Positions 46,238 to 58,341 of a stretch of DNA of 64,000 nucleotides are shown one piece after another (within the stretch, counting starts at the first letter, position 1; each line of letters starts with the position of its first letter). Source of the stretch: Cordia subcordata (taxonomy: Eukaryota; Streptophyta; Magnoliopsida; Boraginales; Cordiaceae); NCBI GenBank assembly GCA_028554755.1, contig JAPTOF010000002.1:9783001-9847000 (forward strand), written 5' to 3'. A program made the position numbers and the translations under genes. Below the pieces are notes generated by a model. That model was not told where the DNA came from. It saw nothing but the letters and a program-made list of their open reading frames with translations, and made no database searches.

Positions 46238-47541
46238 ATCCTCCTCTTTAAAAATCTATTCAAGGGATTGTCATTCTTTCCAAATGCCTTCCTTATCCTT
46301 TATCAGAGAAGGCTCAAGTTTCTCTCTTTCTCTCTCTGATTTTTTTAAAAGCTTTTTCCCAAAATTTTTGACAAAAAAAAAAGTGTTTTTTAAGCTCAAA
46401 TTTTCAGCATCTAAGAAAGCTAAAATTGAGCTTTTCTAGAGTTTCTCCCCTGAAATCCTAAATACTCATTGAAAAAAAATATCTTTTCTTTCCTCAGGGG
46501 AAAAATACTTTCTAAAAAAAAAATCAATCTAAAACAAGTCCTAAATTGTGTTTGGATTAGTTGAAATTGAGCAACGGACAACCCAATAATAAGCATACTG
46601 TTGGGTTTAAAAGAAAAATAAGAAAGGGAAAGGTATCTCTTGTTTATCTATTTATTTTTTCAATTCCCAGAAGAATGAATAAATTATCTACGGGATAACC
46701 TCAATCTTGAAAGTCCTATGGTGTCTAATATAAAAGATATGTTTGGTTTCTCTCAATTTGTAATGGAAGGCACAAATCAATCGGGTTCATCAAGCTAACC
46801 ATATGAGATGGTAAGATGATGATATCTTGAGTGTTACATATTCACAACACCGAATACATGTAAACGCGTTATAAGTTTTATTTTTTTCTTAAATATCTTC
46901 CAATATTTTGAAATATTTTATTGTCTAAGATATTGTGAGAACGATTTCAGTAAATACAACCTACAAGTAGTGTTGTACATAAATGGGAATTGGTATAGAG
47001 AATGAGCTGAGAATAAAACGGCATCCTACTTCACTTTTCAAAAGTATAAGTGGTAACTAGTTAATTTTTAAATCACAGGGAGTAAACGCACACTTATGAT
47101 AAGCTACAAGGAGATTCTATGCACTCTATCCTTTAATTTTTTTCCAAAGGTAGCACTAATATTTTATACTAATTTTCATGATCAATAACACACAATTAGG
47201 AAATCTATTTTCAAGGGAATCACCATCTATCAAATGATTAAAATATCTTGTCAAAAATTAACAAATACTAGAAATTTAGCCTTTTGCATCAAAAAAAAAA
47301 AAGTAACAAATGAAATGAAATCAAATAATAATAAATAATGAAAAATGAGAAACGAAAAATGAAAAATGTCATTTTCACAAACTCGATACTGGACAAAGAG
47401 AAGGAGAGCAAGAAACAGTTGACGATGAAGCTGAAAAATGAAAAAAGTCATTCTCTACTTGTGAGTTGTTAACACCTACCATCTATTTTCAACCTTTTTC
47501 TTTCTCCCACCAACAATTGGACAATTCTAGTGCAGTCAAGC
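46238..47541. other. Duplicated upstream flank, second copy
   Basis: Matches 44640-45520 at its start and about 57400-58175 over most of its length. A stretch at about 47024-47131, with TAAACGCACACTTATGATAA, has no counterpart in the 57.8 kb copy and resembles 50199-50311, so it is probably a small inserted element. Confidence 0.6.
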
Positions 47542-47592
47542 ATGGAGAGAGGCGGAGACTTGGTGGTGATGGAGGAAAGAGGATTATCTTGA
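47542..47592 (+). pseudogene. Relic of an NLR 5' coding end
   Basis: CAAGCATGG followed by MERGGDLVVMEERGLS and a stop. The start context and first residues match NLR A (MASGGDVVVV) and NLR D (MASGRDVVEGDYL). The rest of the gene is missing. A sister relic lies at 58180, at the matching place upstream of NLR D. Confidence 0.65.
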
Positions 47593-48840
47593 AGATCAAG
47601 AGAAAATAAATAGGAAGAAGGTGGTGGCTACAAAGATGGAGGAGCATTTTGGAATTAAAGCTAATTAGTTTTCTTGCTCAGCCACACCATGCACGTGTAC
47701 GGATGAACGTGAATTGATTTGGTTGGGTTTGATTTTGAATTTATTTCAAGTTAAACCAGATTAGTTGGATTTAATTTGAAACTACTCAATTGATTTTTAA
47801 TTATATAAAATAATCAAACCAAACTAATATCTTTATAGTTGGTTTGATTTCTGTAGAAAAATGTTTAAATTTCACCCAAAAATTTAGAAAAAAATAAAAA
47901 TTTACCTAATAATTTGAACGGAAATCAACTAGTGGATCAACTTTAATTTAATATTCAACAAGTTTAATTAACATACATAAAATTAAAAATGAATAAGATT
48001 GGTTATTTTTCCTTTTTTGATTTGAACCGACTTCAAATAAAACTAAGAGTAATGAGTTTAACCCCGTGGTTTGTGAAAGTCGAATAAAAGCACATTTGGT
48101 TTTAAAACTCACTGATAACTCTCAATTGTTTTAAAAAAAATTGTTGCATATTGATTCCATCATTAGTTTTTTCGTTAAAGTTAACAAAGAGTGTAAAACG
48201 CACACCTACTATGCATTTTGACTGATTAATAACAAAATAATTCAAGTAAATTTGTATAAATTGCCCTTTTTGATTTTAAAAAATGGTATGAATTTCCCCC
48301 ATCTGCTTTTAAAATTGGTGCAAATTCTCCATTTTGATTTTAAAAATAATGCATTCCTCCATTTGATTTGAAATAAGATATAAATATACCCGTAGATGAG
48401 TAAAAATAAAAAAAAATCTTAAAATTATGTAAATTTCTTAGTTTAAATGACTCCTTATTAAACAATAGAAATATATTAAATGCTAATTGAATGTATATAA
48501 ACAAAAAAATCTACATAATTTAATTTACATGCTCTTATGATAAATTATAAGGGGTTTGTTACCGTTTATCCTTTTTAACCATAAACCAACTAGATTAATA
48601 TAAAACTTTGAATTAATTTGATTAGTTTAATCAAATCATATTCATCATTGTGCACTCGATAAGTTGTCGTCGGATGCTAGTGGATCTTAAACGGTTTGGC
48701 CAGACGCGTTTCCCGTTGTGGGGTGGGCAATTACCCAAGTGGGTAAGGGATGTATGTCTTGTGAATTTGAGACAGCCAGTGTGAGCGCTCTTCTGACAAG
48801 TTCCTTTTAGCTTTCATTTTGACTATTTTGAATATTATAT
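47593..48840. other. Duplicated NLR-upstream DNA with an inserted element
   Basis: Aligns with about 58340-58980. The stretch at about 48045-48575 has no counterpart in that copy. Its two ends carry inverted TTTAACCCC(G)TGGTTTGT-type sequences, so it is a probable non-autonomous DNA element of about 530 bp inserted after the duplication. No gene. Confidence 0.6.
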
Positions 48841-48930
48841 TGCACAATCATTTTCCACTACGATTATTTTATTGCTTTGTGTTAATGCACAATCATTTTC
48901 CACTACGATTATTTTATTGCTTTGTGTTAA
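48841..48930. repeat. Perfect 45-bp tandem duplication
   Basis: Units 48841-48885 and 48886-48930 are identical. The sister flank near 59000 has a single diverged copy, so this arose after the segmental duplication. Confidence 0.96.
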
Positions 48931-51123
48931 CTATTCAGTTATTATAATCCTCAATTATTTTGTATATTACAAGTGATGATTATCTAAAATCCAATGCAAA
49001 AAAAGCTGCAATGGTTGTTAAATACAATAAATAAATATATCCAAATCTTCTCTACAAATTTAAATTTTTAAATGAAGTGATAACTTTAAGAATATTTTGG
49101 CTATGCATTTTTTGCTTTCGGTAATGTAAAAATTACTGGTTGTTAATTTATTGCTTGGGCTCCGGAGGGTTGCAAGAAAGAAAACAAGAAAGTTGAGTTA
49201 CTTGAAATACTAAGATGGTAGCAGCCAAAAAAACTTGAAACTTAGTAAAGAAATAGAGAGAATGTTCGAGCACAGCTAAAAATTGATAAATGCTGAGAGA
49301 GTTGCAATAATTTAGGCCTAGGACCCCCTTATTGTATATATAGAGTTTATGAGCGTGGCATTAACCATAGAATTCAATTGGGTTAAGACCCTTATCTCTT
49401 AGTAATACAAATTTGAATCTTGGTCTTCAAAATGACATAAAAAAATTTAAGTACCAAAGTACAATACTTATTAATGAGGTAAATTGCATGAAATCCCTTT
49501 GTGGTTTGTCATAAGTATGCGTTTACCCCTTTGTAATTTAAAAATTAGGTAATTAACCCCTGTACTTCTCAAAAGTAAAGCGCACACACCCATTTTTTTT
49601 TTTAACTTCGCTAGTTTTGGCTAACGAAAATACAAAAAAACTAATTCGCCCTTCAAACCTAAGGGCTAACGGGACGGTGCACTTATAACAACTACAAGGG
49701 AATACGACGCACTTATGACAAACCATAGGGGGTACGGCTCCATTTGCCCTATTTAATTGGAAACATGATGTAATTAATAGTTAGGTACTTAATTAATAAT
49801 TGGATAATTGATTAATTAATTAATCAAATAATTCAAAATTAAAATTAATTAAATAATTAGTTTAATCAATGAGACAGTAGTTGCGCGATAGTGATGAGAG
49901 TGGAAGTTAATTTCTTTTTTTTATTTTTTATTTTCAAATGACAAAAAATATTTACTTTTAGTAAACGAAATAAAATGCAAACACTTTTATAGTATAGTTG
50001 GTTAAAATTTTACATATTTTAAAATAAAGTTAAGGGTTCAATTCTTTTCTCTTGCAAATATTTTTTTTAAAAACAAAAAGGGAAGAGCATTTTTTTTTTA
50101 CCAAAATCAAATTTAACAACAAAAAGACTAAGCCCAGTTGTAGACTCGGCGTGTGTACCACACGTAATATTAAATGTAGTGGAAAAAGTGACGAATAGGG
50201 TAATATGCTTCACTTTTGGAAAGTACATAGGGATAACTAACTAATTTTGAAATCAGGAGGTAAACGCACATTTATGACAAATCACAAGAAGATTCCGTAC
50301 AATTTACCCACATAACACTTGTAATAAAATTATATAGTTGCATAACAAAAATTATGCATACATGTGCATTGGGGCCGCAGGGCAGGGCAGGTTGGGAAAG
50401 AGTTACGGGTAGGGACCAAAATTCCTGCTTCAGTCCCAGTGGTACAATTATGAAATACCATTACCATTGTAAAAATATATAACACTATGTAAGTTTTAAC
50501 ATTTATATATTTAAAAAAGAGTGTGTATAATGTGTAATAAGTTAACTTGAATAGAAAATGTTAAAATAGAATGTTGTATGCCATATTTTGAAAAATACAA
50601 ATAAGTAATATGATAAATTTTAAAGAATAGAAGGTATTCACATACTTTGGCAAATTACAAGAATAATTTATATTTTATAATTAAATATTTATAACTTGCA
50701 GGTCTTTCTTATGAGTACTTTTGATATTAGAGCCAGTATGAAATTTCTGGTCTCGTTCATTGATTAGATTCCAGCGCGAGAAGCATTAACAGTGGTTGGG
50801 TGGAGCATCTGCTTTTTTTCTTTTAGCTTTTCCTTTTCCATTTTTTATTCAAAGAAAGACCAGCTGGGATCTGCGCAACAAACATCAATAGTGATTGGTG
50901 GATCATCTTTTTTCATTGTTTATTAGAAGAAAAGGACCTAAGGTGATCTTACATAATTTTGTAAGATAATGTTGCGCTACTTATTAAAAGAAAAAAAACA
51001 CATACACACACTAGCTAGTTGTCAGAATCCCAACGTTGTTGATGACTTGCACTTGATTACTTGAACCTTGTTAGAACTCAAACAACACAAAAACCATCTT
51101 CATTAAATATTCCTTCAGTGGTC
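48931..51123. other. NLR B upstream flank with inserted elements
   Basis: The outer parts match 59040-59290 and 59310-60700. About 49265-50310 is absent from that copy. Inside it are an inverted-repeat element at 49476-49751 and a smaller related piece at about 50199-50311. The uninterrupted site for the hAT-like element found at 59768 lies here at 50750-50757 (GTCTCGTT). Confidence 0.6.
49476..49751. mobile_element. MITE, about 276 bp, GTGGTTTGTCATAAGT-type ends
   Basis: The left end (GAGGTAAATTGCATG, then GTGGTTTGTCATAAGTATGCG) is the inverse of the right end (CGCACTTATGACAAACCATA, then CATTTGCCCTA). The ends are about 45 bp long and diverged. Related pieces at 47024, 48045 and 50199 make it a local family. 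Non-coding. Confidence 0.75.
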
Positions 51124-54100
51124 ATGACCATGCCTTCAAATTATCTGCATCCTCTTCGCGTTCTCTTCCGACGTCTCAATGAATCTCCTCCCATGCCTGA
51201 AGGGCTGGAACGAATATTAATTCGGCTTGCGCTCTACACAGCAATTGTGATGGATCCCCCCGCAAGGTCCCGTTGGAGACGATTCATTGGAAAAACTTGC
51301 ATCTGCTCTTCGCCAGATTGGATCCCTCATCTCCTCCCTTCATCTCCACCAAATACACACCCGCGAGATGCTGGTTTACGATCCAGATGGTCCAGATTTT
51401 ATATCTGCCAAGGACCCCACTTATGGTATGCTAATATCCCTCAAGTATTCACATAACCAAGAGATGATTGACCGTTTGGATTCCGTTATGTACTCCTCTG
51501 ATGTCCAGGAGATATTCCACGATGTGATGTACAAGGCCCGTGTTGCGGCCAGGGAAACTTACGGAAACAGGCCACATCCATCAGATATCGACTTTCCGAG
51601 AACTGATCAACTCGGCTTTATCGACCATCTTGTGGACAATCTAGGCCGGCTGCTGCAAGCCAAGACAAATCCCTTGGGCCCTTTCCAGTATTACACTTGG
51701 GTGCTCCAAGAGACGTTACGCTACCTGAGTTGTCGTCTCATGGAGATCCCAGAGTGGCGTAAGGAGGAAGCCGATGTGAAGGATCTCATCCAAAGAACTA
51801 CAGGTTTCGCATATCAGTTAGAGTATGTCATTGATTCATTTTTAACTAGAGATACTCCTTTGTGGCACTGCATGCAAAAGATTGATGATATCCTAGTATA
51901 TCTCGATAATGAAATGATACAAGTTGGTATTGAATCTAGTGACATACAGGCTTTTGTAAGCGGTTTCATGTACTGGATGATGGGAACTAAAAGAATTATG
52001 GCGATTGTCAATGACAATGAAATCAGTAAGAATCTCAGTGAAATCTTCTACCACCCTCATATCACTCGTATGTTTGAAATTCGTACGCGGAGTTCGGTTG
52101 CATCTTTTCGAAAAAAGAAAAAGGAAGTGTTTCTTCAACTTCTACAAAATGCTTCTTCACATGAAGGTACATCTGTTGATGGTCCTGAAAAGGAAGAATA
52201 CACAAGTGAGATGAGCAAACATAGGTTGAAAAGATCAGTCCGTAATCTTCTCAGACGGAGAAGGTTTTTTATCATCCTGGAAGAAGCGCTATATGCCATT
52301 ACGACTCCCTTATTTCGGTACTCGCACAAGGGTAGAGGACATATCTTGTTGACTACCCCCTCCCGAGAGCTGGCTACTACATGTCGAGAGGAAGGCTTGG
52401 ATGCAGTTTTTAAATACCGTACTAATTTGACGTCACAATCTAACAAGCCAACTAAATCACAATCTAGCAAGGCAACAACTGATGACAATACCTTGATAGG
52501 TTTCAAGGACGAGGCACAAAGGACACTCGAGGTGCTTATTGGAGGACAAACAAAATTGTGTATCATCTCGATAACTGGTATGGCCGGACAAGGAAAGACC
52601 ACCCTTGCAAAGAAATTGTGTAGAGATCGCTTAGTGGTTAGTCACTTCCATACTCTTTTGCAGTGTCGTGTAACACAAACATATGAAAAGAGAAAGTTGT
52701 TATTGGAGCTTCTACAAGAGGATGTTCAGCATTCTAGCTCAATTCATAATAAGAATGATGAGCAACTTGCTGAAATGTTGTACAAAACTCTTAAGGGACG
52801 TAGGTTTCTCATTTTCCTGGATGACATATGGAAGATTGATGCATGGAATGATCTAGCAAGATGTTTTCCAGATGACAAAAATGGAAGCAGAATCATGTTC
52901 ACCACCAGAGTAAAAGAGTTGGCTTCTCAAGCCAAATTTGATAGCAGAATGCAACCCCTTCTCCCACTATCTGATGATGAAAGTTGGGAATTGCTGAGAA
53001 ACAAAGTATTTCAGAAAGAAAGTTGTCCTCCCGATCTATTGGGAGTTGGAAGGCGGATAGCAAAGAATTGTAGAGGGTTACCACTTTCGGTGGTTTTGAT
53101 AGGTGGAATTGTGGCAAAAATGGAGAAAAAAGTGGATGTGTGGGAAGATATTGCAAAAAACTTGACTTCACACGTACTTGGTGATGCAGAAGCGCATGGC
53201 AAAGACGCCATAGAATTGAGTTACAAGCATCTACCAGAGTCTTTGAAGGCATGTTTTTTGTATTTTGGAGCATTCTTAGAGAATAGAGAAATTTTTGTTC
53301 AGAAATTGGTGCGGCTGTGGATTGTAGAGGGATTTATAAAGCATACACGATTAAAGAATTTGGAAGACGTGGCAATGGATTATTTGATGGATTTGGTGGG
53401 AAGAAGTCTACTATCAACTGCTAAAAAAAAGTCCACAGGTGGAGTGAAATCATGTCGTATCCATGATCTCTTACGTGAGTTTTGCCTGGTCAAAGCCAGA
53501 GAAGAGAACTTTCTCCTCCGGACAAGTGGGTATGATGAACATTTTTTGTCATCTAATGATAGTCTAGATTATGGTATAGATTCTAATTATTCTTGTTCTT
53601 CAACATCCATAACTTATCATCAATATCGCCTCTCCATTTATTCCAAAAGGAACCACTTCGTTATGTTGAAGCCTTCTGGACCATTTGTGCGATCATTGTT
53701 GTTCTTTGCTGGTGGTGATATTTGTCCAAATTATTCATATGATATCTCGTTCATCTTTTACAACTTTCAGTTGCTCAAAATATTGGATTTGGAAGAAATT
53801 AACATAGGTGACTCTTTTAAAACAATTGATGTTCTTGTGCTGTTAAGATACTTGGTAGTTAAAAGTCATATTGATTTTATTCCATCATCTATAGCCAATC
53901 TTTGGAGCCTAGAAACTTTTCTTTTCAAAGGATTGAATGGTAAAGTTGTAAAAGTTCCAGATGCTATTTGGGATATGGATAAGTTGAGGCACGTACATGT
54001 AAACAATTGTGTTTCTTTTGATTTGGAGCTCCACCGACTTCAGAACTCTTCTATACTAGATAATCTGCAAACATTTTCCACACCATCCCTTGCTTATGGA

Positions 54101-54724
54101 GATGATATGCAGAAGTTTTTGAGGTTGCTACGAGGCATTCGAAAACTGAAATGCATATTTTTGGATTCATGGGATGATGCCGGAGATTACAATCGATACC
54201 CAGAATTGGAATTTCTCAATCAACTTGTATCACTGAAGGTGTTTTATAATGGCGAGGGTTTGTATCCATGTCGATTTAGTTTCCCTTCAAATCTAAAGGA
54301 GTTGACCTTGTCAAACTTTCGCATGCCATGGAATGAAATTTCACAACTTACAGCTCTAAGCAATTTAAAGGTTCTCAAATTGCTAGACAATGCATTTGAG
54401 GGTGAAACATGGGAGATGGGAGATGAGGTGTTTTCAAAACTCAAGTATTTGAAGTTAAATACTCTAGATGTTGTGAAATGGATTGCCTTTGATGATCACT
54501 TTCCTTGTCTTGAACGTCTAATCGTACATAAATGTGAACGACTTGAGGAGATTCCATCAGCCATAGGAGACATTGATACTTTACAAATGATTGATGTGAT
54601 GTGGTGCAGCTCTTCCACTGCAACTTCAGCCAAGAAAATACGAGACGACCAATTGGAGGAGTATAGTAAGATAATCAATGTCCATATCCATCCTACGGCA
54701 TGGGATTCCAAATCCTCTTCATGA
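51124..54724 (+). CDS. NLR B: full-length R1-type NB-LRR with one 5' frameshift
   Basis: Encodes about 1199 aa if one extra base is discounted. From the ATG at 51124 the frame matches NLR D up to VMDPP. A C6 run (51256-51261) then holds one C more than the paralogues. From there the protein continues in the next frame, open to the stop at 54722-54724. The first ATG of that second frame is at 51368. Features: one N-terminal module with EYVIDSF (about 51824-51844), the P-loop-less half-NB-ARC (51983-52384) and P-loop GMAGQGKTT (52577-52603). Then kinase-2 FLIFLDDIW, RNBS-B GSRIMFTTR and GLPL. IHD replaces MHD, and an LRR follows. It may be a pseudogene, a protein starting at 51368, or intact if the extra C is a sequencing error. 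From 52860 on it is nearly identical to NLR D. Confidence 0.92.
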
Positions 54725-55287
54725 TTTAATATTTTGGCGTGCTGTTGCTGTTCTGCAAGTAAGTTCATATATACTAGTCTATTTTCTGTTTATCTTCGAT
54801 ATTTATGTGCTCTCATTTGATTGACTATTTCAATCTGACCTTAGATTCTTCAACTATATGCGTAGTTGTGAACAAAATTCAAAACTGAGGTTTAATATTT
54901 CAGCTACGAAAGAATGATTAGTAGTGATCCTCTCCAATGCACAATATGACTTTCAGTACATCATTCAGTTCTTAATTTTATATCCAAATGCCCTATTTCA
55001 CTGTTCAGTATCCCAGCTCCTATCATGTTGGTATTCTGCATATGTAAATTCTAATTCATTAGTCTATTTCCTATTAACTATTTAATTCATTAGACTTCTT
55101 AGACTTGCTTTTACTACAATTAATGTGACTATTTGTTTGATACTCTTTTTGCAGGTATGTATCCAATATCCTTTCAAGCCAAATGAATTGTATCACCACA
55201 TTGCAAATTCTGTCTTTCTTTGGCTTCATATTCATTTATAGGAAGTTTGTACTAAGGCTTCTGTTTTCATCAATCTTTTCCACCAGT
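54725..55287. other. 3' flank of NLR B
   Basis: Matches the flank after NLR A (41492-42060). It ends abruptly at about 55287, where the matching A sequence (TTCCACCGGTTT) would continue, and switches into NLR coding sequence. No gene of its own. Confidence 0.75.
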
Positions 55288-55708
55288 TTGTCAAACTTTC
55301 GCATGCCATGGAATGAAATTTCACAACTTTCAGCTCTAAGCAATTTGGAAGTTCTCAAATTGCTAGACAATGCATTTGAGGGTAGAACATGGGAGATGGA
55401 AGATGAGGTGTTCCCAAAACTCAAGTTTTTGAAGTTAAAAACTCTTAATGTTGTGAGATAGATTGCCTTTGATGATCACTTTCCTCGTCTTCAACATCTA
55501 ATCTTACATAAATGTGAAGGAAGGACTAGAGGAGATTCCTCCAGTCACAGGAGACATTAATACTCTGCGAATGATTGAGGTGATGTGGTGCAGTTCTTCC
55601 ACTGCAACTTCAGCCATGAAAATACGAGATGACCAATTGGAGGAGCATGGTAAGATAATCAATGTCCATATCCATCCTCTGGCGTGGGATGCCAAATCCT
55701 CTTCATGA
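55288..55708 (+). pseudogene. NLR E: orphan 3' LRR fragment
   Basis: Starts at TTGTCAAACTTTCGCATGCC, which equals position 54308 of NLR B, and carries the last LRRs to the usual stop (55706-55708, ...DAKSSS). A TAG stop lies at 55459-55461 where the others read a tryptophan codon. A small insertion near 55516 shifts the frame. No NB-ARC or N-terminus precedes it; the DNA before it is NLR 3' flank. It is followed by its own copy of the 3' flank, so it is the tail of a lost gene. Confidence 0.93.
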
Positions 55709-58179
55709 TTGAATATTTTGTCATGTTGCTGCTCTTTTGCAAGTGAGTTCATATGGACTAGTCTATTTTCTTTTTATGTTTAATATTTATCTTGTATCAT
55801 TTGATTGAATATTTCAATATGGGATTAGATTCTTCAACTATATGTGCAACTATGAACACACTTCAACATTGAGGTTGAATATTTCTCCTCTGAAAGAAGA
55901 TCATCACCAGTCCTTTCAAACAAACAATATGAGTTTCAATATATCAAGCAGTTCTTAATTTTATATCCAAGCTCCCTATTTCACTCTTCGATATTGCAGG
56001 TCCCTATCATGGTGCTCATTCATAAGTAAATTCTATTTCATTACTATTAACTATTTAATTCATTAGACATTCTTCAAACTTGGCTTTTATTGCAAAATTT
56101 TTATGAGTATTTGTTTGATACTCGTTTTGCATGCGAGTATCCAATATCCTTTCAAGCCAAATTGAATTGTATCACCACATCGCAGATTCTTTGTGTTTCA
56201 TTGGCTTCACATCCATTCACGAAGCTGTACTAGGGGTTAGGCTATTGCTACTTCTTTCCACCAGTTTTGACGATGTTGAGGTGGCATATTACTTTTGTTT
56301 GTTGTTTTTATTGTTCAATTTGGTAAACATCCTATTTGTTCAATATGTGACCAAAACATCATGCTTTTATATGTTACACATTGGCCATTGCTAATTTTTC
56401 TTAGAATGTGTTATTTGTTTGGCTGATGGTTAATTTTGCTTATACAATCCAAGTAGTTTGGCTTTTAGAAAACAGTTGGTCTGTAGTGAAACTTCTTTGG
56501 GCTAGTTCTTCTCTGAAAACCAAAAAGGACTGATACTAGCTGTGTTTTTAAATAGGTGCTTGGTTATTTAGGTGTTGAAGTCATTGGAGTGGAGCTCTAA
56601 CATCAGTAGCAATGGAGATTAAGATGGGAACTGTGACCAAGATTTCCTCTTAAGTCATCGTTGTTTGGACAAATGTGATTATCAATAAAGACATAGCTTA
56701 TGTCCTAGTTTGAAATGTGATGCATCTTGTAGGGCTCTGTCTCTGTCTCTCTCTCTTTTTCCGTTATTGTACTTGGCTGGGACATTTTTCTTGACGGTTG
56801 ATTAAAACCGCCAGTCTTTAAAGCCTGTAAATCGACATTCTTGTACCCAAGTTAGTTTTACTAGAGATTTTATGCTTGTGCGAGTGACGCAGATATTGTT
56901 CCGGCAAGCACTGGAAAAACGTTGTACCGGAGAAGATGTCGATGTTGTTAGTAAGCAGAGTGAAGGTGGTTTGGCAAAGACACACGCCCCAGATGGATCT
57001 ATGAAAGTTGCCTCACAATTCCAGTCACGGTATATGCTATGATTTGGGAGACATTTTCTGGTTGCGTTAATGGCACATAAACTGCTTTTTCCTTTCGACT
57101 TTTATGTCATCATTCATTCTTTGTGGAGCAAGTGCATCTTAATAACAGGTTTTTTTTAGCTTAATTGACTTGCGATCGAGAATAGAGGAATGCATGCAAC
57201 TACTGTGTGTACACCTTCTCATGGATCCAATGCGCGTGCCAAATCATCTTTCCCTTACAGATCTATGTTCAAACACATGATGTTACACCTGATAAGTTTC
57301 CTCACAAAGTTCTCTGTTGCAATGGCTAATAAACATTGTGTTTGGTGCTACAATTTGGCCTTCCATGTCTTGTAGCATCTGAATAGTCTTTGTTATATAT
57401 TGTTGGCTTAAAAAAAAAAAAAAAAAAAAAAGGAAAAGGTATCTCTTATTTTATTTTTGCTTTCTATTCCTGAATGCAGGCATACATTATTAATAGGATA
57501 ACTTTGATCTTGAAAGTTATACGGTCTCTAATATGTAAGATATGTTTGATTCTTGATCTTTAATTTGTAATGAAACGCATCAATTCGGTTCATCAAGCTA
57601 ACCATATGAGGCGGTAATATATCATGATATCTTGAGCGTTACATATCCATGATACCGAATACAAATAAACACATCACAAGTTTCATTTATTTCTTAAATT
57701 TCTTCAAATATTTTGGAAGATTTTATTGTCTAAAATATTATGGGAGCAACGTTGGTAAATATACGTTACAAGTAGTGTTGTACTTAAGTGGCGATAAAGG
57801 GAATTAGATGAGAATAAAATGATATCCTGGTTCTATTTTAATTTTAATTTTTTTTGGAGGTAGCTCTAAGGTTTTATTCTAATTTCTGTTATCAGTAAAA
57901 TGCAATAAACTAGGAGATCTGTTTTCAAGGAAATCACCATTTATCAAATGACTAAAATATCTCTAAAAAATTAACAAATACTACAAATTTAGCCTTTTAT
58001 ATAAAAAATAAAAAATGTAATAAATGAAATGAAATAAAATAATAACAAATAATGAAAAATGAGAAACGAAAAATGAAAAATGTCATCATCTCTACTTGTG
58101 AGTTTGTCAATGCCTACCATTTATTTTCAGCCTTTTTCTTTCTCTCACCAATAATTAGATAATTCTAGTGCAGGCAAGC
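55709..58179. other. 3' flank of E, then duplicated upstream flank of D
   Basis: The first 1.7 kb parallels 41492-43250 (for example TCAAGCCAAATTGAATTGTA). At about 57400 it switches, through an A-run at 57411-57431, to the upstream flank shared with 46560-47540. No gene recognised. Confidence 0.65.
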
Positions 58180-58341
58180 ATGGACAGAGGCAGAGACTTA
58201 GTGGTGGTGGTGGTGGTGGTGGTGGTGGTGGAGGAGGAGGATTATCTTCAGGATCAAGGGAAAATAAAGAGGAAGAAGGTGGTGACTCAAACATGGAGGA
58301 GAATTTTCGAATTAAAGCTAATTAGTTTTCTTGCCCAGTGA
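58180..58341 (+). pseudogene. Relic of an NLR 5' coding end with a (GTG)10 run
   Basis: CAAGCATGG then MDRGRDL, ten GTG codons (58201-58230) and EEEDYLQDQG. The pieces match the start of NLR D (MASGRDVVEGDYL). The open frame is 53 codons with no further domain. It is the sister of the relic at 47542, expanded by a GTG microsatellite. Confidence 0.65.

Noticed and set aside
48715..48800. Possible further SINE (GTGGGTAAGGG and TTTGAGACAG resembling Pol III boxes)
   Set aside because: The boxes are poor, there is no A-rich tail or target duplication, and the sequence is shared with the D flank as ordinary duplicated DNA.
52899..53273. 124-codon minus-strand frame, identical at 62500-62874
   Set aside because: It lies opposite the NB-ARC coding strand of NLR B and D. 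The identity reflects the conversion tract, not a separate conserved gene.
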